Positions 1-11,417 of a stretch of DNA of 64,000 nt are shown piece after piece; positions within the stretch are counted from its first letter, which is position 1; every line of letters starts with the position of its first letter. The stretch is from Panopea generosa. Taxonomy: Eukaryota > Mollusca > Bivalvia > Adapedonta > Hiatellidae. The DNA lies in assembly GCA_029582155.1 (NCBI GenBank), contig CM055911.1:28556014-28620013 (forward strand), in the 5' to 3' direction. A model generated the notes under the pieces. The model was given only the letters and a program-made list of their open reading frames with translations, made no database searches and was not told the origin of the DNA. The position numbers and the translations under genes are program-made.

Positions 1-1214
1 TATTCTTAGACTTGAACTTAATAATGAATTTTGAAAAACATGTAGAGACACCTAACATGTTAACAATAATTATTGTCAAATTAACTCTCACGACTATTCT
101 TCCTGTCGTTGTAAATTAGAAATCTAAGGTTGAAATTTGGATTTTCAAACTTTAGTCTAAGAATATTCTTAAATTTGGTAAAAACTGTTAGATAAAACGT
201 TTTCAAGCAAGTTTAAATAATAGAAATTATATCATAAATATACATGATTGAAAACAACGAGAGGAAAAACAGCATATAACTGACCATTAGTAATATCTAT
301 TTTATCGTATGCATTCACAGTGTTGAATAACTTACGTACAACAACTTATACTTACTAGGCAAATGAGATGTTACGCCAAAAAATCAACGTGTAGGTATCT
401 AATAAAGTCAACCTCATGCAAGACGCTTTATCTGCATATGTTTAGGCATTAGCATTTCCAGTAAATATATCGAACACCATTTAATTTATGAATTTGTTTC
501 ACAATCAATGAAAACAAAAGTAGTTAAAAACCCAGCAACACAGATAACATTTTATATGTATTTAATTTTTTTCTTGGGCGACAATCAACCCGGACCAATG
601 TCACACCTAGTTAACTTAAGATTTCTCATCAGTGCCATCCTATGTACAAAACAGGCAGCCTTTTAACTCCTCTAGCATAATCCGGAATGTATCTCTGGTT
701 TATATCAAGGAGATTTCACTGTTAACAATTGTTGATAGAACTCTCACTTCTTCATAAAAAAGAGACCAGGACTATAATTGTGGTACATTCAGTGATATAG
801 ACTGTGTTTCAACTATGGAAAATGATAATTCTAAAGCTCTCTATAGTTCTTCACTAGTATGGGTATTATTGAAAAAAACAACTTTTTAATTGAAGGAACC
901 AAGACATTCCTTCACCGGTCAAATTTGCACTTTTTTATCAAGCTTTCTTTTTCCGGGAAAAAAAATAAGGAAATGAAAACTGGGACATAAAACAAAAAGG
1001 GAGATTACGAACAAGAATATAGCAATCACAGAGATACACAATGTTGAAGAAAAAATGACAATTTTGCCTTTAAATCTTGTTTGATTTTGCTTGATATTTG
1101 CGTATCATATTTCAATTCCGGTTCGTTTCGTTGGTTCTTCAAAGGTTACATTACAAGCCAGTCGTGTTATACTGAAATGAAAATCAGTGCAAATAAGTTA
1201 TGTACTTTTTATCA
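1..1214. other. AT-rich non-coding stretch, no gene seen
   Basis: I see no coding exon, RNA gene or clear mobile element here, apart from the short dispersed repeat at 100-180. Reading frames are short and composition is strongly AT-rich on both strands. Confidence 0.6.
100..180 (+). repeat. short dispersed repeat, copy 1 (partner at 57512-57592)
   Basis: Both copies share the words atctaaggttgaaa and gattttcaa, followed by tctaa-aatattct, in the same order and orientation. They lie 57 kb apart, so this is a diverged interspersed element of unknown type and not a local duplication. Confidence 0.5.
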
Positions 1215-1525
1215 GTAAAAAGGTATCTTTGGTCTTTATTTAGTCAATAAACAATTTACGCCGTTATCAGTAAATAAAGAAGAATTATTTATCAATTAAA
1301 TGATAGTTTACTCTTTATCAATGAATGTACCATTAAAGTTTTTATCAATGAAAAGTGATTTACTCTTCATCAATGAATAATTCATTTACGTAATATCAAT
1401 TAAACATACTTTACTTCTTATCAATGAGTACATAATTATCGACTTTATAAATAAACGTAATTTACTTTTCACCAACGAATAAGTAACTTATGTCTTTATC
1501 AATAGAATAAGTTTAATTTTGTTCT
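1215..1525 (+). repeat. degenerate minisatellite built on a tttatcaatgaat core
   Basis: The core tttatcaatgaat recurs about seven times at irregular spacing of roughly 35-60 bases, between stretches such as gatttactctt. Copies are diverged, so this is probably an old array. Confidence 0.55.
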
Positions 1526-1741
1526 AAACAAAATAATGGCAAAAGTTTCCCTTGTTAAATTCGACAAAAGAGAAAGTTTTCTAAGTATTGTTTTGCAAAA
1601 GCAAGAATATATCAAAATACATATTTACAATACTGATACTTCGTTGTCTAGCTTGTTGTGTGCGTTGACACACACGTTTATAGTTGAAAAAGTATTATAA
1701 TGTTCAAACGTCGGCTAGTTTAAACACAATAAAAGTCGTAT

Positions 1742-1835
1742 TACTAAAACCATAATGATTCATTTATCGTCTGCCAATATTTTACTCAAAATCACAATCT
1801 CTATGAACCATTTTGAAAATATTTCAAACTATTCA
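1742..1835 (+). repeat. short dispersed repeat, copy 1 (partner at 14062-14158)
   Basis: The block tatgaaccattttgaaaata with flanking aatcacaa and ttcaaa recurs at 14112-14160, with weaker similarity upstream in both places. The element type is not recognised. A short reading frame that starts here is explained by the repeat. Confidence 0.5.
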
Positions 1836-2245
1836 GGATTTTATAGCGCATTATTTATATCGTCATTGAAGAGAGGGCAATGTTGTTGTGCGACATTGAT
1901 AAGGAACACATGTAGGTGTTTCCTGAGATCAAGTACGTTTAAGGTTATCGGTGTCAATGACAGAACTATACTACTATTTATAAGATGCGAGCTAATGTTG
2001 TTTACACAAACAGAATAGAAATGTTAAATGCATTTTACATTGTATATGTCTATAATGATGCGCTGTGTCTGATGTTTCTCTTACTTTAATTGCGAAATGT
2101 TACCAACAGTTTTCAAACCGAACTTTTTATTCACGATTTTAATTATGCCTTTTAATAAACAATCTCCTATGTCATCAACATATACTTGTAACTTATCTAT
2201 CTTTCCAGTATATAATTCCTGGTCAGTAGACAGCAAACAGAGATA

Positions 2246-2251
2246 TTTATT
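2246..2251 (-). promoter_or_regulatory. AATAAA polyadenylation signal of the minus-strand gene
   Basis: A canonical AATAAA on the minus strand begins 6 bases beyond the TAG stop of the terminal exon. The position is unusually close to the stop but supports the identity of that exon as the last one. Confidence 0.55.
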
Positions 2252-2257
2252 GATTGT

Positions 2258-2480
2258 CTAAGCAATGTTTTGCATATTGTGTTTGGTACGAATTTCTACC
2301 TTTAACATAGACATCTGATCATCCGGCAAACGAAAAGTAAAACCTTGCCAAGGAACCGCCATCAGTTGTAGGAACGTTACGAAAATAACGTCTTTCCATG
2401 AGGCGCCATCACATTCAGGAGTGCTAGACACCATCATAGCATCGTGTGCTATCGCACATTGGTATCCGTTTCTAGTAAGA
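2258..2480 (-). CDS. terminal exon of the minus-strand gene
   Basis: The acceptor follows a T-rich tract (ggtttttgttttgttttataag). The frame runs through NGYQCAIAHDAMMV and SWKDVIFVTFLQLMAVPW to a TAG stop. An alternative acceptor 9 bases further in (tcttactag) keeps the same phase, so the first three residues are uncertain. AATAAA follows directly. Confidence 0.65.
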
Positions 2481-5400
2481 CTTATAAAACAAAACAAAAA
2501 CCAGTGATGAAGTTGTGCAGTTTTCTATTTATGCTCATTTCGATATGAACATTTCAAATATTAAACGTGTGAAAGGATCCAGATTGAAGCGTAACCGTCA
2601 AATACTATGTCTCCTTATAACTTTAGTTCCAGTAAACATCAAAAGTGGCAACGAATTTGGAGATATTATGTTCTGTGTCCCATCCAGTAATATCAAATTG
2701 GAAAAATAACAATCAACATATTTTAAAGGCAATATTGAAAGTAGATTCGCCATACAAACTTTAAAAGTAAACGGTTTCTTATTCAAGATATTAAAATTAA
2801 TTGAATGAAAAAAACATTAGATTTTATCCAAAATCATTTTGTACCAAATATATATGTTTGCACAGCGTTCAACAGTTTGATGTTGCGATCAGGAGCTAAC
2901 AAAGTATCACCATATAAAGGTAAGTTTAAAAAAATATTTTCAATTTCAAGCAGTTTATTGCACATGGTATTTCTTTGTATTATGTATTTTGGATGATATC
3001 AAAAAAAAAAAAGCAGTCATAGTTTCGTTTCGTATCTGTAGATATTTAGTCCACAGGTCCTTTTTTTAATTGTGCGTTTAGCTTTGTAGTTAGTTTCGCT
3101 TCCTCATTAATCTGCTAATGTTGTTAAGTATTGTGGGTCAGACTGCTGAATTGTAACTACATTCGTATGAATATTCAAGTAAACATAAGTGGTTGAATAA
3201 ATTAGATGTTTACATATACACATCAATATCAGGATTAAATAGCGAATCCCAATTAAATTGTGTCGCATTTAGACGAAAGTGTTAAGAATTTAAGAAAACG
3301 ATATATATTTGGCAATGATATCTATTATTTTGATTGAGAACTAGTTACCCAACACAACTTAAAACAATATTTTCTGGCGCCGAACGCAAAAACAAGTCAA
3401 TTAAAGATTTTTAAGCCCTTGAAAAATTTGATGAGTCCTTTATCATCTGAGATGAATCTCAAAAATCGAAGAATTAGATTGTCGATAGAAAGTTCCTAAT
3501 AGTATTTTTTATTATTTGAATGGATTTCTAGCCATATACATGCTAGATTCGGGACTTCAATATTAAGAAATATGCATGGGCCGTAATAAATATATCTATT
3601 TACCAAACTTGATTGTTGTTTTTTGTTTTTCGCAAAAAAACACATCTCAAGACGTTAGACAGCCATGTGACTTGTATCTCAACATAATCATGTTATAGAG
3701 TAACACAATAACATGCACAGCAAAACTTAATTTACTCTACACTGCACATTTTGAATCTGGAAATTGTCTTTGAATTCAAAATAGAAAAGGGAATCGAAAT
3801 CACTTCACTTATATAAATCACAACTTAAATCTACAGAGATAGGGAAAATATGTTTTACAGAAATTTAATGAAAATCGCATTTAAAAAACCTACGTGTCAT
3901 TTTTTGTAGAAAAGTTAAGTTAATTTAGATTTAGGTTTGCACTCGCTGAAGATACTGTATTGATTGAATTTCTACTCACCTTCTATATGCGTCTATTCCT
4001 TCTTGTAATGTCATGTTTATGTTTGGAATTGTCTTAATGGCTTTTATCGCACATTCTCCCATATTTTCTTTGAACTTGTTTAGGCAATCAACAGAAACAC
4101 TACCAGGATTCAACGTTGCATCTTTGGTGTAGTAAATACGGTGTATTACAATAAGTATAACAATTTACTTTATTTATCATTATAAATTATCGATTTACAG
4201 AAAAAAAACTATAGTTTAAACAAGCAATTCACACTATTCCATATTGATATGGAATACAATCACAGTAACTGATTGAATATTTGCTTTGGTACGGGAACTT
4301 TATGCATGAGTGAATATTGTAATATTTTCATCGGTACAGGAACTTTATGCATGAGTGAATATTGTAATATTTTCATCGGTACGGGAACTTTATGCATGAG
4401 TGAATATTGTAATATTTTCATCGGTACGGGAACTTCATGCCTGAGTGGATATTGTAATTCATTCTGAGATCTTTTTCTACCAATAGAACTGGATATGCCA
4501 TATAAAACCTGAAATATGTTGAAAATGGTGTTAAACCCCATTCAAAAAAACAAGACAAAAAAAAAAGTCTTACACATTGTTATCCAATCAGCAGGGGCGT
4601 CATCTTGGCAAAAGTTGAAGGAATCATCCCATTTAGAAAGTATCGTGTCTTTTGACAAACAGTCGGCAGTTTCGTCCTCCATACATTTTCGCTCTTCTTG
4701 TTTTCTCCTTCATAAAGCAGGATATGGAACATGTGTAAGGTTACTAAACGTTATACAAAAATAAGGAGATATACATATATGTCCATTGGAAGACGTACCT
4801 TTGAAAGAAAACAAGCTCCACACAAGTAAAAATATCGCCCAATGAATATATACCGAATGGGACCACTAACATTCCAATTGGCATTTCATGTATTTTCTCA
4901 AAATGTATCAAAAGCAATTTTCTTTCAAATTTGGACCTGAATGTCAAGAAATCACATTTTGGATATGTAACGATACTTAATTGTCTATTAATATCGTCTA
5001 CAACCATTAAAAGCGCCGCTCCATAATTCGACAAAGAAAAACAGTGGCGGGTTACCTTTTCTGTTTAGTATATATATGGTTATCAAGTACAATACAAATA
5101 TACAGAGCGACCTACACGGATAAGTAGTCTTTGTCCAAGGCGCCATAGCAAGACTAATTAACTCCCACTGTTAAGATCGTGGATTCGAATCCCGCTCGCT
5201 TCAAAAAATTATGTGAGAAAATGTCCTTGCGGAGGACGGTGGTTCAACTCAGATTCGTTCTGACGTCTTACTTTACCAATGAAACGGGATATGCCATATA
5301 TTACCTGAAAATGGTGCGAAATTCTTTCAAATAAACATCAACAAATAAATAAATATAAAGAAATAATGGCACCAGTGGCAGTATTGGAACGGTCAGGAAC

Positions 5401-7531
5401 AATGCCCTAAGTTTAATTAACTGGATGTTAAGTAAATTAATTTCAAAGAAGAGTTAGTACATGTAATGGTCGTAATCTCGTTTCAACATATTTTTATTAA
5501 TAAACAGAATTTTCGAGCTGAATCAAGAGCTTGTTAAATGTAAATAGTATATGATGTAGATTGATGTCGCAATAAACTAGAAAATGATAACAGTTAATTT
5601 AGAATCATATTCAATAATATTTAAGTTTTTTGTATAAATGTATAAAAAGAAAATCAATAATATTTAAACAATTATTTATAAATGTATCAAATCAAAATCA
5701 TTGACATCTAAGTAATTTCAAAATATTATACTAGCAACCGATCAACTCATAATTAATAACTATGTGCATAAATAAATGGCCACTTCAAAATGGATGAACT
5801 GAATAATAAAATTTGATTAGCTACAGTTCACTTGCATTCTCAGTTACAAATCTTTGAGTGAAACATGACTCGGAGTAAGTATACAAAAAAAAAAATTGTG
5901 GTATCTACCTAACTTATATTTGTCCAAAGGGTTTAGATAAAGTTTCTATATAATCACAATATCAAAGCATGCCTGCAACAAGTGGTACTTAATGGTTATT
6001 CATAGGAAAACCCACAAGGTATCTAGACAAGGTATCTATACAAAGTATTTATACACGATATCTAAACACGGTATCTATACAAGGTATCTAGACAAAACAT
6101 CTATACAAGGTATATATACAAGGTATTTATACAAGGTAAATATACAAGGTATTTATACAAGGTATATAGACAAAATATCTATAAAAGGTATTTATACAAA
6201 GGTATCTATACAAGGTATCTAGATAAGGTATTGATACAAGGTATCTATACAATGTATATATTCAAGGTATATGGACAAGGTATTAATACAAGGTATATAT
6301 ACAAGGTAACTAGACAAAGTATCTATACAAAGTATCTATACAAAGTATCTATACAAGGTATTTATACAAAGTATCTAGACAAAGTATTTATCTATACAAA
6401 GTATTTATAGAAGGTATTAATACAAGGTATATATACAAGGTATTTATACAAGGTATCTATACATGGTATCTAATCAAGGTATTTATACAAGGTATTTATA
6501 CAAGGTATACAAGGTATCTAGACAAGGTATTTATACAAGGTATCTATAAAAGGTATCTAATCAAGGTATTGACGCAAGCTATATAGAAAATGCATCTATA
6601 CAATGTATGTATACAAGGTATCTAATCAAGGTATCTATACAAAGTATCTATACAAGGTATCTATACAAGGTATCGAGACAAGGTATCTTTACATGGTATA
6701 TATACAACGTATCTAGACAAGGTATCTTTACAATGTATCTAGACAAGGTATCTTTACAATGTATCTAGACAAGGTATGTATACACTGTATATAGACAAAG
6801 TATCTATACAAAATGTCTAGACAATGTATCTATACAAAGTACAATGTATCTAGACAAAATGTCTATACAATGTTTCTAGACATGGTATATATACAAAGTA
6901 TCCAAACAATGTATCTATACAGGGTATCTATACAAGGTACAATGTATTTAGACAAGGTATCTAGACAATTTGACATTGTATCGAATAAATATTTCATTTA
7001 AAGGAAAATGACAATTACATTTTCTTAAATCAACGATTTTGTAGTTCTGTTATATAATTACCGTTTCAGTCCCTTCGAAATATGAACTGACTATGTTGAA
7101 ATATTCAATATTCAATATTGCTGAAACTTAACTTAACAGTAGTTATACCGTTTACTTCCATATTGAAACTATTCCACAATTAAAGTAAAGAAACACATAC
7201 TGCCATTTTTATGTTTGTTTTTTCTTTTACACAATCTTCGAAGAAATAGATAAGTAAAAACATGCAAAAGTTAAAATAATTATATTCCTTGCATCACTTA
7301 TGGATATGAAACTAAACAAATAACGACAAATATACTACTTACTGACAGGAGTAAGTAACCAGCTCTAACACTTCAGTTGGTGACACAGGAGCCAACTCAA
7401 ACGGAGGCTGACTTGCGCACGCATGGGACTTTTCGCGCAGATGAAAGAAACGCGTACATTCTTTTCCATCCGGCAATGGGGACAGAAAGGGGTTGGCATC
7501 TATATAAATGCGGCGTTTATAATCAAACATA
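2258..7531 (-). CDS. multi-exon gene, unrecognised Cys-containing protein (3' seven exons)
   Basis: Seven minus-strand segments, listed 5' to 3' as 7531-7343, 7235-7201, 7120-7062, 5055-4799, 4707-4574, 4121-3980 and 2480-2258, each have AG acceptor and GT donor edges and one open frame. Leftover nucleotides at the junctions match throughout (2+1, 1+2, 0, 2+1, 1+2, 2+1). The joined frame is 1,038 bases, 345 residues plus stop. The upstream coding part was not found. The fourth exon contains SNYGAALLMVVDD and later EMPIGMLVVPFGIYSLGDI, which loosely recalls a protease-associated (PA) domain; this is only a suggestion. The C-terminal third has spaced Cys residues (RKC, ADC, NFC, VDC, GEC, YQC, PEC) and an NMT glycosylation site, so an extracellular fold is inferred. 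No family is assigned. Introns hold a SINE, minisatellites and AT-rich DNA. The two smallest exons are the least certain. Confidence 0.6.
2481..3979 (-). other. intron of the minus-strand gene
   Basis: An AT-rich intron between the terminal exon and the exon at 3980-4121. I see no further exon, RNA gene or recognisable repeat in it on either strand. Confidence 0.5.
3980..4121 (-). CDS. internal exon of the minus-strand gene
   Basis: 142 bases, entered with 2 nt of a split codon and left with 2 nt, ending at a strong donor (AGAAG then GTGAGT). It encodes VSVDCLNKFKENMGECAIKA and then an NMT sequon. The phase fits both neighbours only as modelled, which is good evidence of a real exon too short for ordinary ORF scans. 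Confidence 0.65.
4288..4464 (+). repeat. 45-bp minisatellite, four copies
   Basis: The unit starts ggtacgggaactttatgcat; copies begin at 4288, 4333, 4378 and 4423. Because 45 is a multiple of three, the unit is open on both strands, which makes convincing but meaningless repetitive peptides. It abuts a SINE fragment and lies in an intron of the minus-strand gene. Confidence 0.9.
4465..4560 (+). mobile_element. SINE family A, 3' fragment
   Basis: It carries the family-A 3' module: aactggatatgccatat, acctgaaatatgttgaaaat, gtgttaaacccc. It matches the 3' part of the full-length copy at 8259-8487. The tRNA-like head is absent, so the copy is 5'-truncated, possibly by the adjoining minisatellite. 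Confidence 0.7.
4574..4707 (-). CDS. internal Cys-rich exon of the minus-strand gene
   Basis: 134 bases bounded by a tatgaag acceptor and an ACAATGT/GTAAGA donor. It encodes KCMEDETADCLSKDTILSKW and then NFCQDDAPADWITM. The frame is distinct from longer non-coding frames in the same interval and is selected by its splice phase (1 nt in, 1 nt out). Confidence 0.65.
4799..5055 (-). CDS. internal exon of the minus-strand gene, PA-like segment
   Basis: The exon ends at a strong donor (TTTCAAAG then GTACGT). The open frame includes CFSLSNYGAALLMVVDDINR, then a hydrophobic stretch EMPIGMLVVPFGIYSLG. The acceptor is less certain: aaaag at 5057-5056 fits phase 0 from the preceding small exon, while cag at 5062-5061 would not. 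Similarity to the PA domain (GA-hydrophobic strand, then P-x-hydrophobic strand) is by eye only. Confidence 0.6.
5108..5330 (+). mobile_element. SINE family A, near-complete diverged copy
   Basis: A tRNA-like head ends in a B-box-like gtggattcgaatcccgctcg. It is followed by the central gtccttgcggaggacggtgg block and the family tail with ggatatgccatatat and acctgaaaatggtg. The A box is degraded. The same order of modules is seen in the intact copy at 8259-8487. The copy lies in the intron upstream of the exon at 4799-5055. Confidence 0.65.
5331..6012. other. AT-rich intronic stretch
   Basis: I see no exon or named repeat here. A stretch around 5368-5410 is less AT-rich than its surroundings (caccagtggcagtattgga) and could be a repeat fragment, but no second copy lies in the window. 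Confidence 0.4.
6013..6985 (+). repeat. 13-bp minisatellite, about 75 copies
   Basis: The unit is acaaggtatctat with variants acaaagtatttat and acaaggtatatag. Indels are frequent but the acaa-gtat core persists throughout. The array lies in an intron of the minus-strand gene; no coding capacity is inferred. Confidence 0.9.
7062..7120 (-). CDS. small internal exon of the minus-strand gene (tentative)
   Basis: 59 bases between a tttcag acceptor and a GAAACG/GTAATT donor. Only one frame is open (2 nt + 19 codons), giving ILNIEYFNIVSSYFEGTET. Its phase fits the neighbouring predicted exons exactly. The donor is weak after position +4, so confidence is moderate. Confidence 0.45.
7201..7235 (-). 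CDS. 35-nt micro-exon of the minus-strand gene (tentative)
   Basis: The acceptor follows ctatttcttcgaag and the donor is GGCA/GTATGT. It encodes a basic LCKRKNKHKNG and is the only segment found that bridges the phases of the exons on either side. An exon this short could arise by chance, so transcript evidence is essential. Confidence 0.35.
7343..7531 (-). CDS. most 5' exon found of the minus-strand gene
   Basis: 189 bases with a good acceptor (ttttattttccgttgcag) and a consensus donor (TGTCA/GTAAGT). It encodes FDYKRRIYIDANPFLSPLP then KECTRFFHLREKSHACASQP. The exon enters with 1 nt before an ATG, so either translation continues from an unseen upstream exon or that ATG is the start; there is no signal peptide after it, which favours an upstream exon. 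Confidence 0.65.
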
Positions 7532-8244
7532 CTGCAACGGAAAATAAAACAAAAACAAATATAATAAAAAAAAATAATTATACAGTTAGTTACAAATAAA
7601 AACAAAAACATATATGTCGATATATAATGTGTTCGAACCCAAATTCAGAAAAAAGGATCTATTTAAAAGAAAGCACATACTTTTCAAAAAATGTATCTCT
7701 TAATATCTTTTTAAACACTCTAAATAACATATTACTCACAAATTAGCTAACGCTGTTTGTTGTTTTCAAATGCTCACATATTAACGTTACGTATTGTGTT
7801 CAAACATCATACAATTCTAAAGATGAATTCATTGAAGACATACCTGTTACAAAATCCATGATGGTTGTAAAGTTGGAAGTATCAAGTAACAATGTATGTC
7901 TGTAGGGCTTATACTTTAACATAACTATCGCGCCTGGGTAATTGACCATTTATCATCCAACTGTGATGTTTCAGTTGTTATAACATTTAAGAACGTGATA
8001 TTCCTCACATAAACGGTTGAACAATATGTGTCGTGCAAATGTTAATTAGCCGATTATGGCATAGTACTAGCGTTTACTTTCATATCATGATGCTATCTGA
8101 TGACAATTTATTTTATGTTTTTGCCCATTAGTATGCATCCTGCAGATAGCGAGTGTCAGGCACTACTGTTGTCTGTAAACGGACCCAGCCGATTGGGACC
8201 GTTAAGCAGCACATATGTGCTTATTAATTTGTCAGTTGTTTTAT
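7532..8244. other. upstream of minus-strand gene; no certain exon
   Basis: Mostly AT-rich. A minus-strand consensus donor (GTAACAG then GTATGT, exon edge at 7844) could close a 5'-untranslated exon of the neighbouring gene, but no coding frame through it has the phase needed by the exon at 7343-7531. Confidence 0.35.
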
Positions 8245-8258
8245 AGAAAGTTTGAATG

Positions 8259-8487
8259 GGTTCACCCTCATTTTCAACACATTTCAGGTTATATATGGCA
8301 TATCCAGTTTAACTGGTGGAGGAAGAACTCAAACTGATTAAAAAACCACCTTCCTGCCGCAAGTAACTGGTAAACTTTCTAATATTAAGCGTTTTGAAGC
8401 GAGCGGGACGCGAACCTGCGACCTTAGCGGCGAGATGTAAGTGATGTTGAGACGTCGCCTTAGACCACTCGGCCACAGAGGACCCTG
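8259..8487 (-). mobile_element. SINE family A, full-length, with 14-bp target-site duplication
   Basis: On the minus strand the element opens with a tRNA-like head: A box tggccgagtggtctaaggcg and B box caggttcgcgtcccgctcg. A central block (cttgcggcaggaaggtgg, cttcctccacca) follows, then a tail with ctggatatgccatatataac and gttgaaaatgagggtgaacc. It is flanked by the perfect direct repeat agaaagtttgaatg at 8245-8258 and 8488-8501, the signature of target-primed insertion. The central block resembles the conserved middle of widespread molluscan V-type SINEs; the superfamily name is inference. Confidence 0.88.
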
Positions 8488-8501
8488 AGAAAGTTTGAAT
8501 G

Positions 8502-9060
8502 ACGTCGTAGTTTAGTAAGCGCTCAACGGCTATTAAATGTGAGATAGGCATACAATTCTCTGTTTTTTCAATTGGAGGTTAATATACCTGTTTCGGGATA
8601 TATCAGATTCTCTAAATAGACTAGTCAGCATCGTATGATGTACAGTTGATAGTTTGTTATGCGAAATAAATATTACTTTTTTAAATTTTATATTTGATAA
8701 ATCATTTTAATAAACACTGTTATTAATTGTCTCATAAGCTGGGGTACCCTTAGTTTTATCGCAGTGTGGGTGATTGAAAACTTGGTAGGCCATAGTTTGC
8801 ATATTTTTCATAACAACAGAGCAAAAAATGAATGTAAGTTATCTGTAGTTCATTTTATAACTTAGTTTGATTTATTTATTCTTTCGTACTCAATAGGTAC
8901 AGATCATTCAAATTTCTAAACAAATAACATTGAAAGGATAAACGGACCAGAATTGACAATGAGGGAGTTGAAAAAAAAACACAAATATGAATATAGATGA
9001 CTTATTCGACAAGTTGATATCCAGAATAGAGGAGAAGGTTTGGTGGTTCCACATACTCCA
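8502..9060. other. AT-rich stretch before the LINE, nothing identified
   Basis: No supported exon or repeat boundary. The 5' edge of the following LINE is unclear, so part of 8990-9060 may belong to it. Confidence 0.35.
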
Positions 9061-10453
9061 CCAACCTCCAAAACTGAACATTATTGCCTATGCAAGATGA
9101 AACCATTCTATAAAATCGGCCAAAAAGATGACTTAAATAATTATCTTCCTATATTTGTTTTCCCAACATTTTCAAAACTTATAGAAAAAATTATTCATAT
9201 TAATTTGATGAAATATATAAATAAATATAACTTATTGCATAAAACACAAAGTGGTTATAGGGAAGGTCATTCAACTGAATCTGCATTAATTCGTATGATT
9301 GATAAAGGGCTAACGGCAATAAATGATGGCAAGGTAGTTGGGGCTGTCATGGTCGATTTTCGGAAGGCATTTGATCTCGTAAGTCATACTATTTTACTAG
9401 CAAAACTAAAGTGCTATAAATATAGTGATCGTTTTTTGATGTGGATGAAACTTAACCTTACAAATAGAGGTCAAGTTGTGTCTATAAATGCAGCAACTTC
9501 AAAAACCAATTGTATAACATCAGGGGTTCCACAGGGTTCTATTTTAGGTCCATTGTTATTTTTACTTTTCATAAATGATTTACCATTGTTTATAAATAAC
9601 GTTTCAACAACTGACTTATAAGCAAATGACACAACGTTATATGACATACAAACAAATATAGATATGTTAAAAGGTAACTTGAAAACTTCAATTAATCGTC
9701 TTAATATCTGGAGCATTAAAAATGGTATGGTATTGAATACTGACAAAACAAAAGTAATGTTAATCACCTCTCGTCAGAAACGACAGCATTTAAATCAAAT
9801 CAATTTACAACTTACGCACAACATTACAGAATTAACTACTACAAAAGGCGATAAAATCCTTGGAATATTTATTGACTAGTTCATGCTATGTTTACAATCT
9901 CTCTCCAAAAAAAATTCGTCATATATCTGACTATTATCAAAGGTAAAATATTTTCTTTCCATCTACTATAGAACGTTATATTATAAAGCATGCATACAGC
10001 GACATTTCAATTATTATTGTACAATTTAGGGAAATACTTCAAATAAAAACATAAAAAAGTTGATTAAACTGCAGAGGCGAGCATGCAAATATATTTTAGG
10101 AAATGAATATGAAAGTCTTTATATTTCATTCGAAAGACTGAATATTTTATCTATAGATCAAACTGTTTTTCTACAAACGGCAAAACTCATGTACAACATA
10201 GAAAATAGAACATCTCCGCCATAGTTATGTGAACAATTCAACTTTGGTGAGTCAATCAATTATACACCCCGTCATGTTTCGTTCACGCTCAAATAAAAAT
10301 GTCTTTATTCCGAAACCTAGAATAGAACTGTTTAAAGGTAGTCTATCATATTCGTGTGCATTTATTTGGAATAGTATTCCACTTAGTATAAGAAACGCGT
10401 GTTCGTTAAATGTTTTTGCATGCACTTGTTTGATTTGGATAAAAGGAAATTGA
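9061..10453 (+). pseudogene. decayed reverse transcriptase ORF of a non-LTR retrotransposon
   Basis: The frame covers the RT fingers (LIEKIIHINLMKYIN, TQSGYREGHSTESALI), motif A VMVDFRKAFD and motif B SGVPQGSILGPLLF. It breaks at 9619 inside motif C, where DL-stop-ANDTTLY stands in place of an aromatic-ADDTTLY: the aromatic codon is now TAA and one catalytic Asp reads Asn. The thumb follows (NGMVLNTDKTKVMLI, then KILGIFID), then a stop at 9877. A connection-like region is readable in several frames to about 10215, and a C-terminal WNSIPLSIRNAC segment ends at 10453. It resembles CR1/jockey-group LINEs. Endonuclease and ORF1 are missing, so the copy is 5'-truncated and inactive. Confidence 0.88.
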
Positions 10454-10844
10454 AATTTGAAATACATGTACCTCCAACAGCCATATGCTTAATAAATACC
10501 ATACCGTTATTAGTTTTTGTAAAAAAAAAATATTTTTGTTTTGTTTCTATCGATTTTATTATTGTTGTGTTGTTTTTTCTCTATTATATTCAAATTTACA
10601 ATTTGAAATATATTCTTTATACGAATATAAAAAACCGAGAGTGTGTGTATGTGTATGTGTGCGCGTAAATGATAGTTATAATCAGGAGCATAGTGTGAGA
10701 ATTTTGTTAATCTATAATGTGTGATATATGCAGCAGATGAATGAAAGTTATTTTCTATCTTCTTGAAAATATATATGTACTTGTTTGTTTATACGAGGGC
10801 CTCAAGGAAAGATTGGTTTACCAATTGAGTAACCCTCTTTAAAT
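9061..10844 (+). mobile_element. 5'-truncated CR1/jockey-like LINE with 3' untranslated end
   Basis: After the RT remnant, the element ends in a 3' segment with gagggcctcaaggaaagatt, ccaattgagtaaccctc and aaataaag. It then runs directly into a (TTAC)n tail. A related 3' end recurs at 62437-62605. The A-rich/tetranucleotide tail and 5' truncation fit target-primed reverse transcription. The exact 5' edge was not determined. Confidence 0.75.
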
Positions 10845-11113
<269 letters not shown>

Positions 11114-11417
11114 ATCAACCCAATTGATTCTTATTTACTTAGTTTCACTGTCGAACGTAATGGCCGTGCATATATCATATAGATACTTGTCTGCCAATGG
11201 ACCTAAATGTGTCGTGCACATTTTAGCGATTAAGCTCATCTCTTCTATCTATGGTACATGGAACATACCTATAATGCTTTTTTATTTTGTGTCTCTGTCG
11301 TGGCATTATGAGTGTTTATTACACTGTTTTGTTCACAACACACCTAATCGACGTTCCTGTTGTGCGCTAGACCCACTTTATGTTTGCAAGTCAATGACTT
11401 TCTATCTACATGTTATA

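Noticed and set aside
4260..4541. Open frames on both strands across the 45-bp repeat
   Set aside because: The period is divisible by three, so a stop-free unit stays open by default. There are no splice or start signals, and the frame runs into a SINE tail.
7844..7990. Upstream coding exon for the minus-strand gene ending at GTAACAG/GTATGT
   Set aside because: The frame with the required phase has no acceptor after its in-frame stop, so it may only be a UTR exon.
8390..8487. Functional tRNA-Leu or tRNA-Ser gene
   Set aside because: The tRNA-like part is the head of a SINE with target-site duplications around the entire 229-base element.
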